DNA of 64,000 bases from Rhizophagus irregularis (GCF_026210795.1 NC_089449.1:1860001-1924000); one strand, 5' to 3'; positions 24,335-35,974 are shown, counted from the stretch's first letter. Notes: generated from the sequence alone by a model not told the origin. Numbers and translations are program-made.

Positions 24335-25558
24335 TTTGCAAGTATTTACGGCCAGACCACCCATTGCCTCTTATAATATTAATCTCGGTCTGCGTCCTAT
24401 CATCTTCACGGGCCACTATTATACCGAAAGCACTTAATTCCTCGGCGAATAACGCACCACTAATAAGACATCCCCCATTCGGGCCATTTTTGGCTGATTC
24501 GAAGTCATGACACGCGGCCTATTCATCCTATACCCATTGTATAATACCGATACTCAATTTATTTAACGACCTTTAGAGAGCATCTACTTTCAGGAGGACT
24601 TTCGACAGGTAACATCAACCATCCAAGACTCTTCCATACCACCATTTTAGGTACTAAGCCTCACTCAAAGGCCACTACAGCCTGCGATTACCTAGCACCG
24701 ATAGTACAGTTGTTTACCTCAAGTGGTATACTTTGTAGTAAGGTTGCTTGCCGAAACCTAGGGGTTTAGGCAAGATGGCGTTTTGCCGAAAAGCGAAATT
24801 CTGCCGAAACTATATTAAAGTTATATTAAAAAACTGGCGAAACTTTGGAGAAAGGCGAAACTGCCAAAACTTATTATAAATGCCGAAACTGCCGAAACTC
24901 TGCCGAAACTATAATAAATCTATAGTAAAATTTTGATGAAACTAATCGTAGGAGTTTTGAAGAGGTTTAGCACAAGCAACCTTACTTTGTAGATCCTCAG
25001 ACGGAAGTAGCGAGCATCTGTTCGGGATCGCATATGGTGGGTATCGGCCACCGGGGATCGCCAACCGAGTACCCAGGAGTAGGGAATCGAACCCCACCCA
25101 GCCATGCTACCTGTTCTGCGCAAAACATCTTGGTTGGTCTAAGACCTAACAGAGGTAACTACACTAGATATTGCACCCTCGAACTTTACCATCCCCAGGG
25201 ACGACCATCGAAACCATTACTGACCTTAAGCGGTATCGTAGAGTGACCACCTGGACAGGAAGTCCCTTCCAAGGTATAGTAGTGACCTCAAGGACAGGAC
25301 TGCGCACATGCCAATGGCCTCATAGGGAACGTTAAGAGGGCACTGACCGAACCCTTGAAATGTGCGGATTAACCGTACGTAGCTAATTCGCCGTGATGCA
25401 GTCGCTACACTAATCTGTACCTTCGCCGCGCTATTGGTTGTAGCGTCCAGTAAAATTCTTTTTATTTCCGTGGTCATGGGAATCGAACCTGCGACCTCAC
25501 CATACTCAGGCTTTAATGAGGGTCTCAGTGACTAACCACCGAGATAGGGTGACAACCC
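24335..25558 (-). mobile_element. tRNA-related SINE-like retroelement, full unit
   Basis: About 970 bp once the nested MITE is removed, and markedly richer in GC than its surroundings. On the minus strand the 5' end carries a tRNA-like block: TATCTCGGTGGTTAGTCACT (A-box-like) then CGCAGGTTCGATTCCCATG (B-box-like, about 25470-25490). A second B-box-like block, GGGGTTCGATTCCC, lies near 25082-25095. It is flanked by direct repeats of TTAGTTTTATCCTTTTCC (24318-24334 and 25559-25576), as expected from target-primed insertion. A sibling copy is at 33524-34497. No cloverleaf is intact, so it is tRNA-derived rather than a tRNA gene. Confidence 0.7.
24739..24984 (+). mobile_element. TAAGG-family hAT-type MITE, copy 2
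   Basis: 246 bp, TAAGGTTGCTTG...CAAGCAACCTTA, flanked by CTTTGTAG at 24731-24738 and 24985-24992. The empty site is in the sibling SINE at about 33906. The interior repeats GCCGAAACT-type words. Confidence 0.95.
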
Positions 25559-25576
25559 TTAGTTTTATCCTTTTCC

Positions 25577-26122
25577 TTTGCAAGTGTTTACGGCCAGACC
25601 ACCCATTGCCTCTTATGAGACTAATCTCGGATCTGTGTCCTATCATCTTTAATGGGCAACCATTATACTGAGTACTTAATTCCTCAGGTAACAGCACCAC
25701 TATAGAAGACATCCCCATTGGGCCATTTTAGGCTGATCTGAAGCTAGGTACACGCCGCCTACTCATCCTATACCCATTGCATAATACTGATACTCAATTT
25801 ATTTAATGACCTTTAGAGAGCATCTACTTTCATGGAGGACTTTCGACAGGTAACATCAACCATCTAGTATCCTTCCATATAAGGTTGCTTGCCGAAACCT
25901 TCTTAATAACTGCCGAAACCTATATGGAAAATGCCGAAACTATATTAAATCATATTAAAAATCCTGCTGAAACTTTGCCGAAATGCTAAAACCCCCATTT
26001 GCCGAAACTGCCGAAACCCTGCCGAAACTATAGTAAACATATAGTAAAATCTTGCCGAAATTTATTGCAGGATTTTGGAGAGGTTTTGGCAAGCAACCTT
26101 ACTTCCATACCACCATTTTAGG
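25577..26122 (-). mobile_element. 5'-truncated SINE unit
   Basis: Without its nested MITE this is a roughly 324-bp copy of the 3' part of the SINE (compare 24335-24645), lacking both tRNA-like blocks. It is bounded by the same target repeat (25559-25576 and 26123-26140), so it is a separate insertion at the same site. Confidence 0.75.
25880..26101 (+). mobile_element. TAAGG-family hAT-type MITE, copy 3
   Basis: 222 bp with the 8-bp duplication CTTCCATA at 25872-25879 and 26102-26109. Uninterrupted sites are seen at about 24635 and 33812. It is nearly identical to the copy at 58287-58508. Confidence 0.95.
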
Positions 26123-26421
26123 TTAGTTTTATCCTTTTCCGATTACTGGCTGACGAGTTATTCAACAAAATGTTAAACATCGGCATTATAATATTTCTTA
26201 ATTTACGTTTACTGCGCCATTTAACATTTTGCTAGTGATTGTAAAAAGACGATTTATAGCTCGTTGGAATTGCCTCATCGAGACGAATTGAATGGTGGTA
26301 AGCTCATATTATGTTAATTTTTGGCTGGAATTATGATATACAAATATAAGAAATTTTTTATATAATCACATCTCTTTATAATCACCAAATATAGACTGTG
26401 TAACTATAAAGAGAGTTGACT

Positions 26422-28844
26422 CAGGGACGATGATTTTATGCGGCAATAAAACATGAATTATGTATGCAACAAAAGCAAAATATGCATTTTTAAGGTGCAT
26501 ATTTTTTTTACGATTATGTGCAAATTATGCACCAAAATTTATAATTATGTAAAATTATGCGCAGTTTTATTATAGTAAAAATCAAAAAAATTAAATTTTT
26601 GTATATAAAAAAATATTATTTATAATTAGAATTTCATTTATTCTTTATTTAAAAGTGTTATTGCGTAAATTTAAATCCCTATTCCTTAAATCCCAATTCT
26701 TCTAAATTTTAGCACCATTAAAGTACATCATACTTAATCTTTTAAGAGAATCTTGAGACAGGTTTTGACGATCACCGTCTAAAAGAGAATTATACATGTA
26801 AAAACTTCGTTCAACGGTACAACTTGAAATCGGCAGCCAAATGTAATCCATTGCAATATTAGAAAGGATTGGCAGTTGTGTTGCCTTATCTTCCCAATAT
26901 CGATCCAATTCCATTTCACTTAAAAATTCGTTATCTAATCCACAATAAATTCCCCATTCTCGTAATAATTCATCCGATAGGTTGTCAAATTCTTTAATTA
27001 TACTATACTGTCGAATGTTTTTTCGTAAAGCATCTCCAAAATGAATAAATTTGGGATCAAATACTTGACACGCATAGAAAAAGTGGCCGAGCTGGATGAC
27101 AGGGACATGTGCAGCGAACTTGACATAAGTTAAGTTTCAAATGCCGTCAGAAAATGGAATAATTCATGCAGTATTAAATGGAGACTATTAATTAAGTTTT
27201 CTAAGAAAAGACCAAAATCATTTGAATTCCTATATGTTTCGATATATGCAGTAAGTTGTTGAAGGCGTAATTCTACAAAAGGAAAAACAGGTTTTTTTAA
27301 TTGTTGGAAAAAATCAAGATCTTGAACAAATTCTTTAGCATAAGAGGAAATGAAATTAAGGTAAATTGTAATGACTCCCAATTCCTTTTCATTTTCCAAG
27401 CAAGAATTAATAGCAGCCAAAGTGTTGTGTTTCTTATCATTATTGAATTCTTCTTTAAAAAAAGAAGGCCAATAGATAATATGATCCTTTGCATATGAAA
27501 CCATCCGAAACCAAGAGTTCCAACGCGTTTTGTTATATAAAGGAATTTTGCATGGTGAGGGAATTCCATGCATTTTTAAATAAGCCAGGTATCGTCCTCT
27601 TCGGGAAGGAGAATTAACAAAAACCTCTTTAATTTTATCCAAAAAACATTTTAAAGTATGAAATTGAGGTAATGTTCTCCACATATCCCTTTAATTTTAT
27701 ATAGAAAAGAACAAATCCTTTTTTATTAATTAGAACTTTTTTATATTAGATTGTACAAACACTTTAAACAAGAAAATTAATGCAAAATAATTAAAAAGAA
27801 AAAAGAAAATATCGACCACTATGTAACCATAATTATTATCATGATGAAATTCGCCTCCTCTTACAATAAAAATAATGTCTACCAGCAGCTTACATACCCG
27901 ATAAGATTTATAATATGTGCACAACATGGCACGTAGATTAACTGAGGCATTAATGGAGACAGAACTTCACGATGACATTTTTTCATGTACGCGGCTGAAT
28001 CTGAAAGAAATAGGCGTGGCAAATTGAAGGATATATTAAAGTGAGTAAGAATGGTTGTGAGAACTTGTCCCATTGTGGTATTATTTACACGTTCAAGAAA
28101 ATCAACTGAAACTAATTTTGTTTCATTACGATAACAAAAAGGGGCGTCGACAACACTCCGAGCACAATCATCAGTAGTTTCATCCATAATTATAGCCACA
28201 GGTTTTGAATCAAAAAGTAATTTAAGTGACTGGAAGTGTTTATCAAAAACGCTAGGTAGGTAATTTTGTCGAGAGTAGGAGGGCTTGAGGAATGGAACCT
28301 CCATTTTTAACGTGTTTTTTAAAAAATAGAAGTAGTGAATTGACTTTTTCAAGAGGAATGTCTGCTGTTGCAAACGCTTCTATAAGGTCTTCAATAAGTT
28401 GTTTTTTTCGATTCGAAACTGCCCGAGTTATGAAAGTGAAGTGCTGCGTTTTATTCTAGCTTTCTTCGACTTCTTACGTTAAAAACGCGTTTCGACTTTT
28501 ACAACGATTATCTACAGTAGATTTACGCTTCCAGTCTATAGAAATATTGCAATGATTGCAAAAAGAGAACATTGTCATCTACTCGAAAAATATCTTTATA
28601 TTCATTACATCTAAGATAAACCGACGAAGTTTTTTGTTTTTTATTTTTTATCGCGAAAGTTAAAAAAGATGATCGATCCGATAATCCGTAGCAAATTAAA
28701 TATGTTTTACTGCGGATTATGCGCTCTGATATGGGATAATTTAAATTATGTGATTTTATGATGCGATCAACTTAAATTATGCATTTATCGCATAATTATG
28801 CATTTAACGTGAAATTATGTGATTGCATAGAATCATCGTCCCTG
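26422..28844 (-). mobile_element. hAT transposon, 2423 bp, with 8-bp target duplication
   Basis: The ends CAGGGACGATGATTTTATGC and CAGGGACGATGATTCTATGC are inverted and differ by one base. The flanking 8 bp AGTTGACT is perfectly duplicated (26414-26421, 28845-28852). The target is the terminal repeat of the surrounding TA-flanked element. The transposase gene inside is decayed. The end CAGGG fits the hAT YARNG rule. Confidence 0.95.
26702..28578 (-). pseudogene. hAT transposase, decayed
   Basis: Minus strand. A BED-like zinc-finger start can be read from 28578 (FCNHCN then WKRKSTVDN), followed by two stops near 28490-28460. The frame 28373-27879 carries IIMDETTDDCARSV (first catalytic Asp block), SDSAAYMKKCH and YVPCCAHIINL. 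A likely intron starts with GTATGT at 27897-27892. The frame 27684-27130 carries the conserved RWNSW. After a frameshift near 27128 the last part ends with the dimerisation region PISSCTVERSFYMYN, stop just below 26702. The N-terminal stops and at least two frameshifts make it a pseudogene. Confidence 0.9.
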
Positions 28845-28855
28845 AGTTGACTGTA

Positions 28856-29235
28856 TTCCAAACTTTTCAAGTTGTATTAACTAAATAAAATACTAATAAA
28901 AAAATCTTCTAAAATTAAATACCTTTTCAAACTTTTTATTTAAAATTTTTGCAAAATTTTTTTAAAAAAATATAGTAATTACTTTTTTTTAATTTAAATA
29001 ATATAATTTAAAATAAAATAAGACAGAATTTCAAATATCTAATATATATATAAATTAATAAATAATCTGTATAAAAAAAAGCATATAATTTGCTAAAATC
29101 AAATTATCATATTTAAATTTTATTAAAAAATTTAAGTTAAAAAAATCTAAATTTAAATAAATATTTTACTAAAAATATTTATATTTAAAATTTTATAGTA
29201 TCAATTTTAATTTACAATATACTTATAATATATTA
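28856..29235. other. AT-rich spacer, no gene seen
   Basis: No supported feature. Confidence 0.5.
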
Positions 29236-29402
29236 CAGTCATTATAACGAACCCTAGGGTCCAGACTTCAACTTCGCTATAAGGTTATAGTAAAGATTTT
29301 AAGAGATTTGATTGGTTAATTCATTATAGCAAGGGGAAATTTATTATAGTTGTCTGAAAAATTCACTATATCAAGGGTTCGCTATATCAAGGTTTGGCTA
29401 TA
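29236..29402. mobile_element. MITE remnant with TA-type left end
   Basis: Starts CAGTCATTATAACGAACC after TA and contains CGCTATA/TATAGC words and a GATTTGATTGGTTA block also seen in 14381-14560. The right end is eroded, so the end coordinate is approximate. Confidence 0.55.
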
Positions 29403-30356
29403 TATTTAAAATATTAATATTTTTTATAAAACTTGTAATTTATTATTTAAAAAAAATAATCTTATTAGTACTATTAAATTTGTCTTAATTAGATAATTCT
29501 AAAGAACTATTAATTATTATTTTACAATTACTAGATATTGACGAACAATTAAGCGAAACATTTAGTAAGGCAAAGAATATATAATTAAATATTAAAATGT
29601 TTATTTTTAATATTTTGTTAAATAACTCATCAGTCAGTAATTATAGAAAAATGAAATTATACAATTTAATTTGCCTTAGTAAGATGATTCTAACAAGCTA
29701 TATTGCATTTTTTTATAATTACTAATTTATACTAATTTAATAATATCAGTCAGTGGAAATGTCATTTCTCTTACCGATCATTAATTAAAATAATTTTGTG
29801 TAACCATAATTAAATATATCATCATATAGCTAAAAAAAGAAATTTTTAATACAATGCTTATACAAATTAAGTAAATTAATAGTTTATCATGTATACTATA
29901 AATATTCATCATCATTTCCTCTTTAGTAATATTTTTTTTTTCTTTACATATTACAAGAAAGTTTGTCTCAAAAATGAAGTTTTTCTTAAAATGCAACTTA
30001 AAAGTGGGTATAAAATACAATTTAAATAATGCAAATATATATAATTTTACGAAAAGAAAAAGATTTATTAAGTTAAAAAAGGCAGTTATTTAGGGAGATT
30101 TTGTGTAAACTGCAAAAAACCAATTTTTATAATAAAAAAAAATTTTTCTTGATTTCAATAAAACTCTTAACAAAAGCTTTCTTAACCAGCAATTATTTTA
30201 TTTTTAGGTATAATTTGGTGAAATGAACAACTTTTATTAAACTTAGAATGGTGATTATTAAGCTAGATTTTTTGTTATTTATAAATTTTGTTAAATTTTT
30301 TAATTATAGTGCTAATAAAAAAAATTTTTTTTTATTAGAATAATATTATTAGGTCT
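29403..30356. other. AT-rich spacer, no gene seen
   Basis: No coding, RNA or clear repeat signal. Confidence 0.5.
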
Positions 30357-30364
30357 ATTTGGGC

Positions 30365-31032
30365 TAAGGTTGCTGGGCGAAACTAAGTAGTTTAGACAAT
30401 TGTTGAAATTGAAACTAGTTGAAACATTTTATTAAAAAATTAAAAATTTGCAAAACTGTGAAACCGACAAAACTGGTAAAACTGTGAAAGGTTTAAATAT
30501 ATTTTTATATATTAATTAATAAAGTTTACCATTTATTATAATAAATTATATGATTTATATTAATTATTTAAATCATTATATATATTAAAATATATAGTAA
30601 ATTTAACTAATAATCAGTTTTATAATTTTACTTTTTATATATTATTACTAGTATAGTTAGATCTCTATATAGTTATTTAATTGGATTTTGCTAAAATTGG
30701 TAACTATATAAAGAATTTTACTACTATGATGTGATTATAAAGATTTTTTTATATAATAATTATATAAATTGGTTTTTTCTAAAAGTATGATTATATGAAA
30801 AAATTTTATATGATGTAATTATATGAAGTGTAACTATATAGAGGTCTAACTGTATTTATTAATAATTGTTAATTAATAATTAATATTTTATTTTAAATTT
30901 TATTAATTAAAGAGTTTAGACATAGTTTAGACATTTAGCCATTGTTGAAACCTTTTGTCATAGTTTAAACTATTGCTAATTAAAGTTTAGACTTTTGTCA
31001 AAAGTTAAAATGAGTTTAGCCAAGCAACCTTA
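30365..31032 (+). mobile_element. TAAGG-family hAT-type MITE, copy 4, enlarged
   Basis: Starts TAAGGTTGC and ends CAAGCAACCTTA, with ATTTGGGC duplicated at 30357-30364 and 31033-31040. It is longer than its relatives (668 bp), partly because of a 199-bp TA-flanked MITE nested at 30654-30852; the rest of the interior is AT-rich and diverged. Confidence 0.85.
30654..30852. mobile_element. TA-flanked MITE nested in a TAAGG MITE
   Basis: The ends TAGTTAGATCTCTATATAGT and ACTATATAGAGGTCTAACTG are inverted, with TA on both sides. Confidence 0.8.
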
Positions 31033-31477
31033 ATTTGGGCGTTATAAATAAAGTTTAATCGCAAAAATAGTTAAATATTATGTTTTTATTTGTTTATTTA
31101 AATTAGACATTTAATGCTTAATTCTTAATATTATAGTAATCATGTAAATTATTATAACATTAAAAAAAACTTTAAAATTTTTAATTTTAGTTCGTTTAAC
31201 AAAAAAATAAAACAAAAATTATTTATTCATAGAAAAATTCTTATTGACTATTAGGTCTATTTACTTTATTAAGTCATAAATACAAATAGTATAATATGAA
31301 TAAGTAAAATATTTTTATATATATATAAAAAGTATCTAAAGTAGTGTTAAAATAAAATATATTTATTGAATATTTTAAAAAAATAAGCAAAAGAATAAGG
31401 TTAAATAAATTTTCTTAATTTTTATTAGTTTGTTGTATTAAAATAACTATATAATTGACTACTTTCTTTGGCCAGAT

Positions 31478-32400
31478 CACTGGTAAAAAAATGATTTATC
31501 CTACACATATCTTACACATATTGGGTACTCAAAATGTAGAAAATCATACACAAATAATACACATATCATACACATATCGGGTACTAATATATATATCATA
31601 CATATATCAGGTACCTGATAGGTATACTATATATATAAAAGCATTCGATACGTTGTATGATATATGTATTACTTTGCGTACGATTTTCTACATTTTAAAT
31701 ACCCGATATATGTAAGATATGTGTAGGAAGCATAGCGGACATGCTCATATCACCTTGCCGATCATTTGCTGATCACTAATTCCGGATTTTAAAAACTTAT
31801 TGCAAAATCACAAATATTTTTCAAATTTTGTGGCAAAAAAAATAATGGAAATCTAAGTAAAACCACTAAATTATCATATGACTTTAATTATGTAATTATT
31901 AGACAATTTTTAATAATATCATAAAAATATTATTTGTATATGGTAATTCACTAATTATTGCCGATCATCAGACAAAAATTGAAGTGCGAAGCATTGAATA
32001 TATTAGAAATGCGAAACTTAAGAATTTGCACAAATATTCTTTATATTATGTAGAATCTATAAAAAAAATAATGCAGTGATCTGATTCATAATGCAGGTTT
32101 TTTATTAGTAACATAATTAGTGAATAATTTCGTAAAATGAATAAATATATGCCAAATACTAATAAAATCTAATGAAATTTAATACACAATAAATTAAAAC
32201 TAAATTTAAGTTATTTGCGAAATTTGAACATATTAATTATTATGTAAATTTTTTTAGCAACGGTATTTATATTATGTGATAATTGAAAAATGATCGGCAA
32301 ATGATCGACAAATAATCAGTCAGTATTGCGATAAAATAGGGATGTCCGCTATGCAAGGTGAGGATATGCTGTATGGATGTAATCCATTTTTTTACCAGCG
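31478..32400. mobile_element. CACTA-like MITE (CACTGGTAAAAAAATG ends) with nested insertion
   Basis: The left end CACTGGTAAAAAAATG pairs with CATTTTTTTACCAGCG at the right. The 3-bp duplication GAT lies at 31475-31477 and 32401-32403. The first 245 bases match 41648-41918, including CACATAT-type repeats. A second element interrupts it at about 31727-32382. Confidence 0.8.
31727..32382. mobile_element. Nested element with GCATAGCGGACAT words
   Basis: The sibling at 41648-41918 lacks this stretch. GCATAGCGGACAT (about 31730) is inverted as ATGTCCGCTATGC (about 32342), and CACCTTG is inverted as CAAGGTG just outside. Ends and target duplication are not resolved. Confidence 0.55.
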
Positions 32401-32853
32401 GATGCAACTGAATAAAGTGAAGTTTTTGACTTTTAAAAGGTTTAAAAATATTTTTCAAACCTTAAACGAATATGTTTACTATTGTTGAAAAAAATGTTAT
32501 ATTGCATAAATATGGTGTTACCTTTGACCTGAAAATTTCGATTTTAATGTAATTTGGACTGGCATTACAAATTTGGCCAGAATTAAGAAAATTTTGGCCA
32601 GACTTAAGATCTGAAAATTGTTGATTTTAGCCATTTATACTAACTTTAGCCAACCTTAAGTTTACATATATACTATATGTCATATAGCCATACTGTTCCA
32701 ATAATTTATATTGAGATATAATAGTACGAAAAAATCTTATACTAATTTTTGGGGACATTTTACGTTTCTGACTGATATATATGTTGTGCTCCAGTTGATT
32801 CTTGCTCAGATTAAAATTACCAATAGGATGTGACGAATTATGTATATACGCGT

Positions 32854-33100
32854 TAAGGTTCTTTGTCTAAATCTCTTGCTTAAAATCCTACGATTAGTTT
32901 CGTCAAAATTTTACTATAGATTTATTATAGTTTCGGCAGAGTTTCAGCAGTTTCGGCATTTATAATAAGTTTCGGCAGTTTCGCCTTTCTCCAAAGTTTC
33001 ACCAGTTTTTTAATATAACTTTAATATAGTTTCGGCAGAATTTCGCTTTTCGGCGAAACGCCATCTTGCCTAAACCCCTAGGTTTCGGCAAGCAACCTTA
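32854..33100 (-). mobile_element. TAAGG-family hAT-type MITE, copy 5
   Basis: 247 bp, inverted relative to copy 2 and very similar to it. Flanks ATACGCGT (32846-32853) and ATACACGT (33101-33108) match 7 of 8. Confidence 0.93.
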
Positions 33101-33523
33101 ATACACGTAATGATCTACATAGTAAAATTACCATATATGTAATGCACGTGATCTGGTATTGATCTCATGCAGCGTGAGCTTTAATCTGAGGCAATAATCA
33201 ATCTGAGACATGGCATATATATATATACAGTCAACTCCTCTATATACTCCCGTTATAGTTACATTCTACTATATAATCACACCAGTTGAATGTTCAAAAC
33301 ACTTTATTATTAAAATCTATCCTATATAGTCACAATTTATCTATAGTCACTATCACACCTATCCTCAAAAATCTTATATTAAAAAGAACTATTTATTATA
33401 ATCACAGTTATATAAAGAATATATTAAATAACTTGGCATCTAATAATCGTACAAAGATGTACCATAGCTTGTTAGAATCGTCTCACTGAGACGAATCGAA
33501 TGGTGGTAGTTTTATCCTTTTAC

Positions 33524-34497
33524 TTTGCTAGTGTTTACGGCCAGACCACCCATTGCCTCTTATGAGACTAATCTCGGTCGTGTCCTATCATCTTCTACGC
33601 ACCATAATACCGAGCACTTAATTCCTCGAACAGCACCACTTAGAAGACATCCCCCATCGGGCCATTTTAGGCCGATCTGAAGTAGGTACACGCCGCCTAC
33701 TCATCCTTAATCCATTGTACGATACTGGTACTCAATTTATTTTACGACATTTAGAGAAGACCTACTTTCATGGAGGACTTTCGACAGGTAACATCAACCA
33801 TTCAGTACCCTTCCATACCACCATTTTAGGTATTAAGTCACTAAAGGCCACTACAGCCCGCGATTACCCAGCACCGATAGTACAGTTGTTTACCCCAGTG
33901 GTATACTTTGTAGAATGACCACTGACAGGTAAGTAGCAGGCATCTGTCCAAGGGATCACCCCTTATGGGGTATCAACCACCAGGGATCACCAACCAGGAC
34001 CCAAAGAGTAGGGAATCGAACCCCATAACCATGCTACCTGTTCTGTGCACAAACACCTTGGTTGGTCTAATACCTAACAGAAGGTCAAACTACCACTAAG
34101 ACATTGCACCCTCAGCTTTACCATCTAGGACGACCATCTAGCCATTACTGACCCCAAGTGGTATTGTAGAGTGACCACCCAGACAGGAAGTCCCCCCAAG
34201 GTATAGTAGTGACCTCAAGGACAGGACTGCGCACATGCCAATGGCCTCATAGGGAACGTTAGAAGGACACCGTTAATCCGCTTAGTTGAAATGTGCAGCC
34301 TAACTGTACACACTAATTCACCACACGATGCAAATCCAACTACACTAATCCCCGTACCTTCACGCTATTGGTTGTAGCGTCTGCAGTAAAATTCGTTTAA
34401 TTTCCGTGATTGGCGGAATTGAACCTGCGACCTCACCATACTCAGGCTTAATGAGGGTCTCAGCGACTAACCACCGAGATAGGGTGATCAACCCCGC
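33524..34497 (-). mobile_element. tRNA-related SINE-like retroelement, sibling copy
   Basis: 974 bp. On the minus strand it shows the same two blocks: a head with CTCGGTGGTTAGTCGCTGAG and GCAGGTTCAATTCCGCC (about 34405-34480), and GGGGTTCGATTCCC (about 34010-34023). It is flanked by TAGTTTTATCCTTTTAC at 33507-33523 and 34499-34515. It has no MITE insertion, so it shows the unbroken SINE. Confidence 0.72.
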
Positions 34498-34515
34498 TTA
34501 GTTTTATCCTTTTAC

Positions 34516-34960
34516 TGTGCAAACAGTCTTACGACTTTATCTTTTATTTATATTTAGAACTTCGAAAATAACATCGAACAATATTACAAAAATAAGAAAA
34601 TAAACTAATAAAAAATAAAAAAGAGTAGCTTCACGACTCATACAAGTAAAGAAATCTAAACTAAAATAAATTAAAGCAAAGAAAAACTAAACTATTACAG
34701 AATCGCATACCCCAACTTTACCCGAAGGCCAGTGTGAGTCAACTATCCAACATCCAAAAGACCAGTCCGTTACCAGAAAGAGACCCTAAGAGGTTGAACT
34801 GTTAAGCGGCGCAGAAAATCCAAGTGCGAGATCCATGATCCACCCTGAATTATAGAAGAGGATATCCAAGAAATCTAGGAATCCTGAGAAACTGTCGCCA
34901 AAGAAGAGTTGTGTTTATGTGAAGAAGTAGCAATAGAAGAAGAAATTGTAGATGGGCCAC
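34516..34960 (-). mobile_element. 5'-truncated LINE 3' end
   Basis: 445 bp, the inverted relative of the 3' end of the LINE at 1-6395 (shared CACTGGCCTTCGGGTAAAGT and GTAATATTGTTCGAT words). It is bounded on both sides by TTAGTTTTATCCTTTTAC (34498-34515, 34961-34978), a classic target-primed insertion. Confidence 0.9.
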
Positions 34961-35099
34961 TTAGTTTTATCCTTTTACGATCACTGGCTGATGAGTTATT
35001 CAACAAAATGTTAAGCATCAGCATTATTATATTCCTTGATTTACGTTTACTGCGCCATTTAACATTTTGCTAAATATCTCGGTACCTAGTGATTGTAAA

Positions 35100-35640
35100 A
35101 AGACAATTAATAGCTCGTTGGAATCGCCTCATCAAGGCGAATCAAATGGTGGTAAACTCATCTCTTTGTGATCAATATTGACGGAGTTACTACTTAAAAA
35201 CAATTTAATATTTTTTAATTTCGGAAATTGATCTAGTGATTGGATTTCAATGTATTTTATACCATTGGATTCGCCGCATTAAGACGAATCGAATGGTAGT
35301 AAGATTGTCTCTCCAGGATCAATATTGACAGAGTTATTACACAAAAACCATTAATATTTTTTTAATTTCGGAAATTGATCTAGTGATTGGATTTCGATGT
35401 ATCTTATACCATTAGATTCGTCGCATCAAGACGAATCGAATGGTAGTAAGATTGTTTCTCTAGGATCAATATTGGCAGAGTTATTACACAAAAACCATTA
35501 ATATTTTTTTAATTTTGGAAATTAATCTAGTGATTGGATTTCGATGTATTTTATACCATTAGAACTGTCACATTAAGACGAATCAAATGGCGGTAAGATC
35601 ATCTCTCTACGATTAATATTGGAGGAGTTACGATACAATA
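35100..35640. repeat. Tandem repeat, about 147-bp units with a palindromic box
   Basis: AATTTCGG or a variant recurs at 35217, 35366 and 35511. Each unit contains a GATTCG-YCDCA-TNAAGACGAATC-type palindrome followed by AATGGTRGTAAGAT. The same box ends the left segment of both TA-flanked elements (about 24287 and 33476). Confidence 0.75.
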
Positions 35641-35792
35641 AAGTTTTAAGTATAATTTTGGCCAAAATTATGTTAATTTTTGGCCAGAATTATGATATAC
35701 TAATATAAGAAATTTTTTATATAGTCACATCTCTTTATAATCACCAAATATGGACTGTCCCAAATGTGTGACTATAAAGAGAGTTGATTGTA

Positions 35793-35966
35793 TATTTAAA
35801 ATACATTAAAATTTAGGTGAACTATAGGCGGAAAGAAAAGCTATAGTAGTTACTCGTTACTTGATTTTACTAATTCCCTTTTTTTTATTATTTTTTTGGT
35901 TTTAGGTTTCATATTACAGTTACAGTGAGTCTTGTCAAGTGCTCACAGGATAAAGACCTGGAGGAG
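35793..35966. other. Short spacer
   Basis: AT-rich, then a less AT-rich stretch (ACAGTGAGTCTTGTCAAGTG onward) that resumes after the next insertion at 36528. Origin unknown. Confidence 0.4.
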
Positions 35967-35974
35967 GGCATCCC

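Larger units (their letters stand above)
23609..28853. mobile_element. Large TA-flanked (Tc1/mariner-like) non-autonomous element 1, multiply nested
   Basis: Starts CAGTCAACTTCCTCTATAG after TA and ends GAGAGTTGACT...G before TA at 28854-28855; the right end is split by a hAT insertion. It is a sibling of 33228-35790. It carries a nested MITE (23656-24083), two SINE units, two TAAGG MITEs and a hAT element. No transposase of its own is seen, so it would depend on another element's enzyme. Confidence 0.85.
33228..35790. mobile_element. Large TA-flanked non-autonomous element 2
   Basis: 2563 bp from CAGTCAACTCCTC to GAGAGTTGATTG, TA on both sides. It is a sibling of 23609-28853 that lacks the nested MITE and the hAT. 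It contains a full SINE, a truncated LINE and a tandem hairpin array. No transposase. Confidence 0.88.

Noticed and set aside
25470-25560. Possible functional tRNA gene on the minus strand
   Set aside because: A- and B-box-like words are present, but the acceptor and T stems do not pair and the block is part of a repeated SINE-like unit.
26422-28844. The hAT at 26422 as source of transposase for the TAAGG MITEs
   Set aside because: Its ends (CAGGGACGATG) share no sequence with TAAGGTTGCTTG beyond the general hAT rule, and its transposase is broken.
31455-31715. 86-codon frame with Ile/Tyr/His repeats (also inverted at 41693-41974)
   Set aside because: The translated repeats are CACATAT-type DNA repeats inside CACTA-like MITEs; no protein-level constraint is evident.
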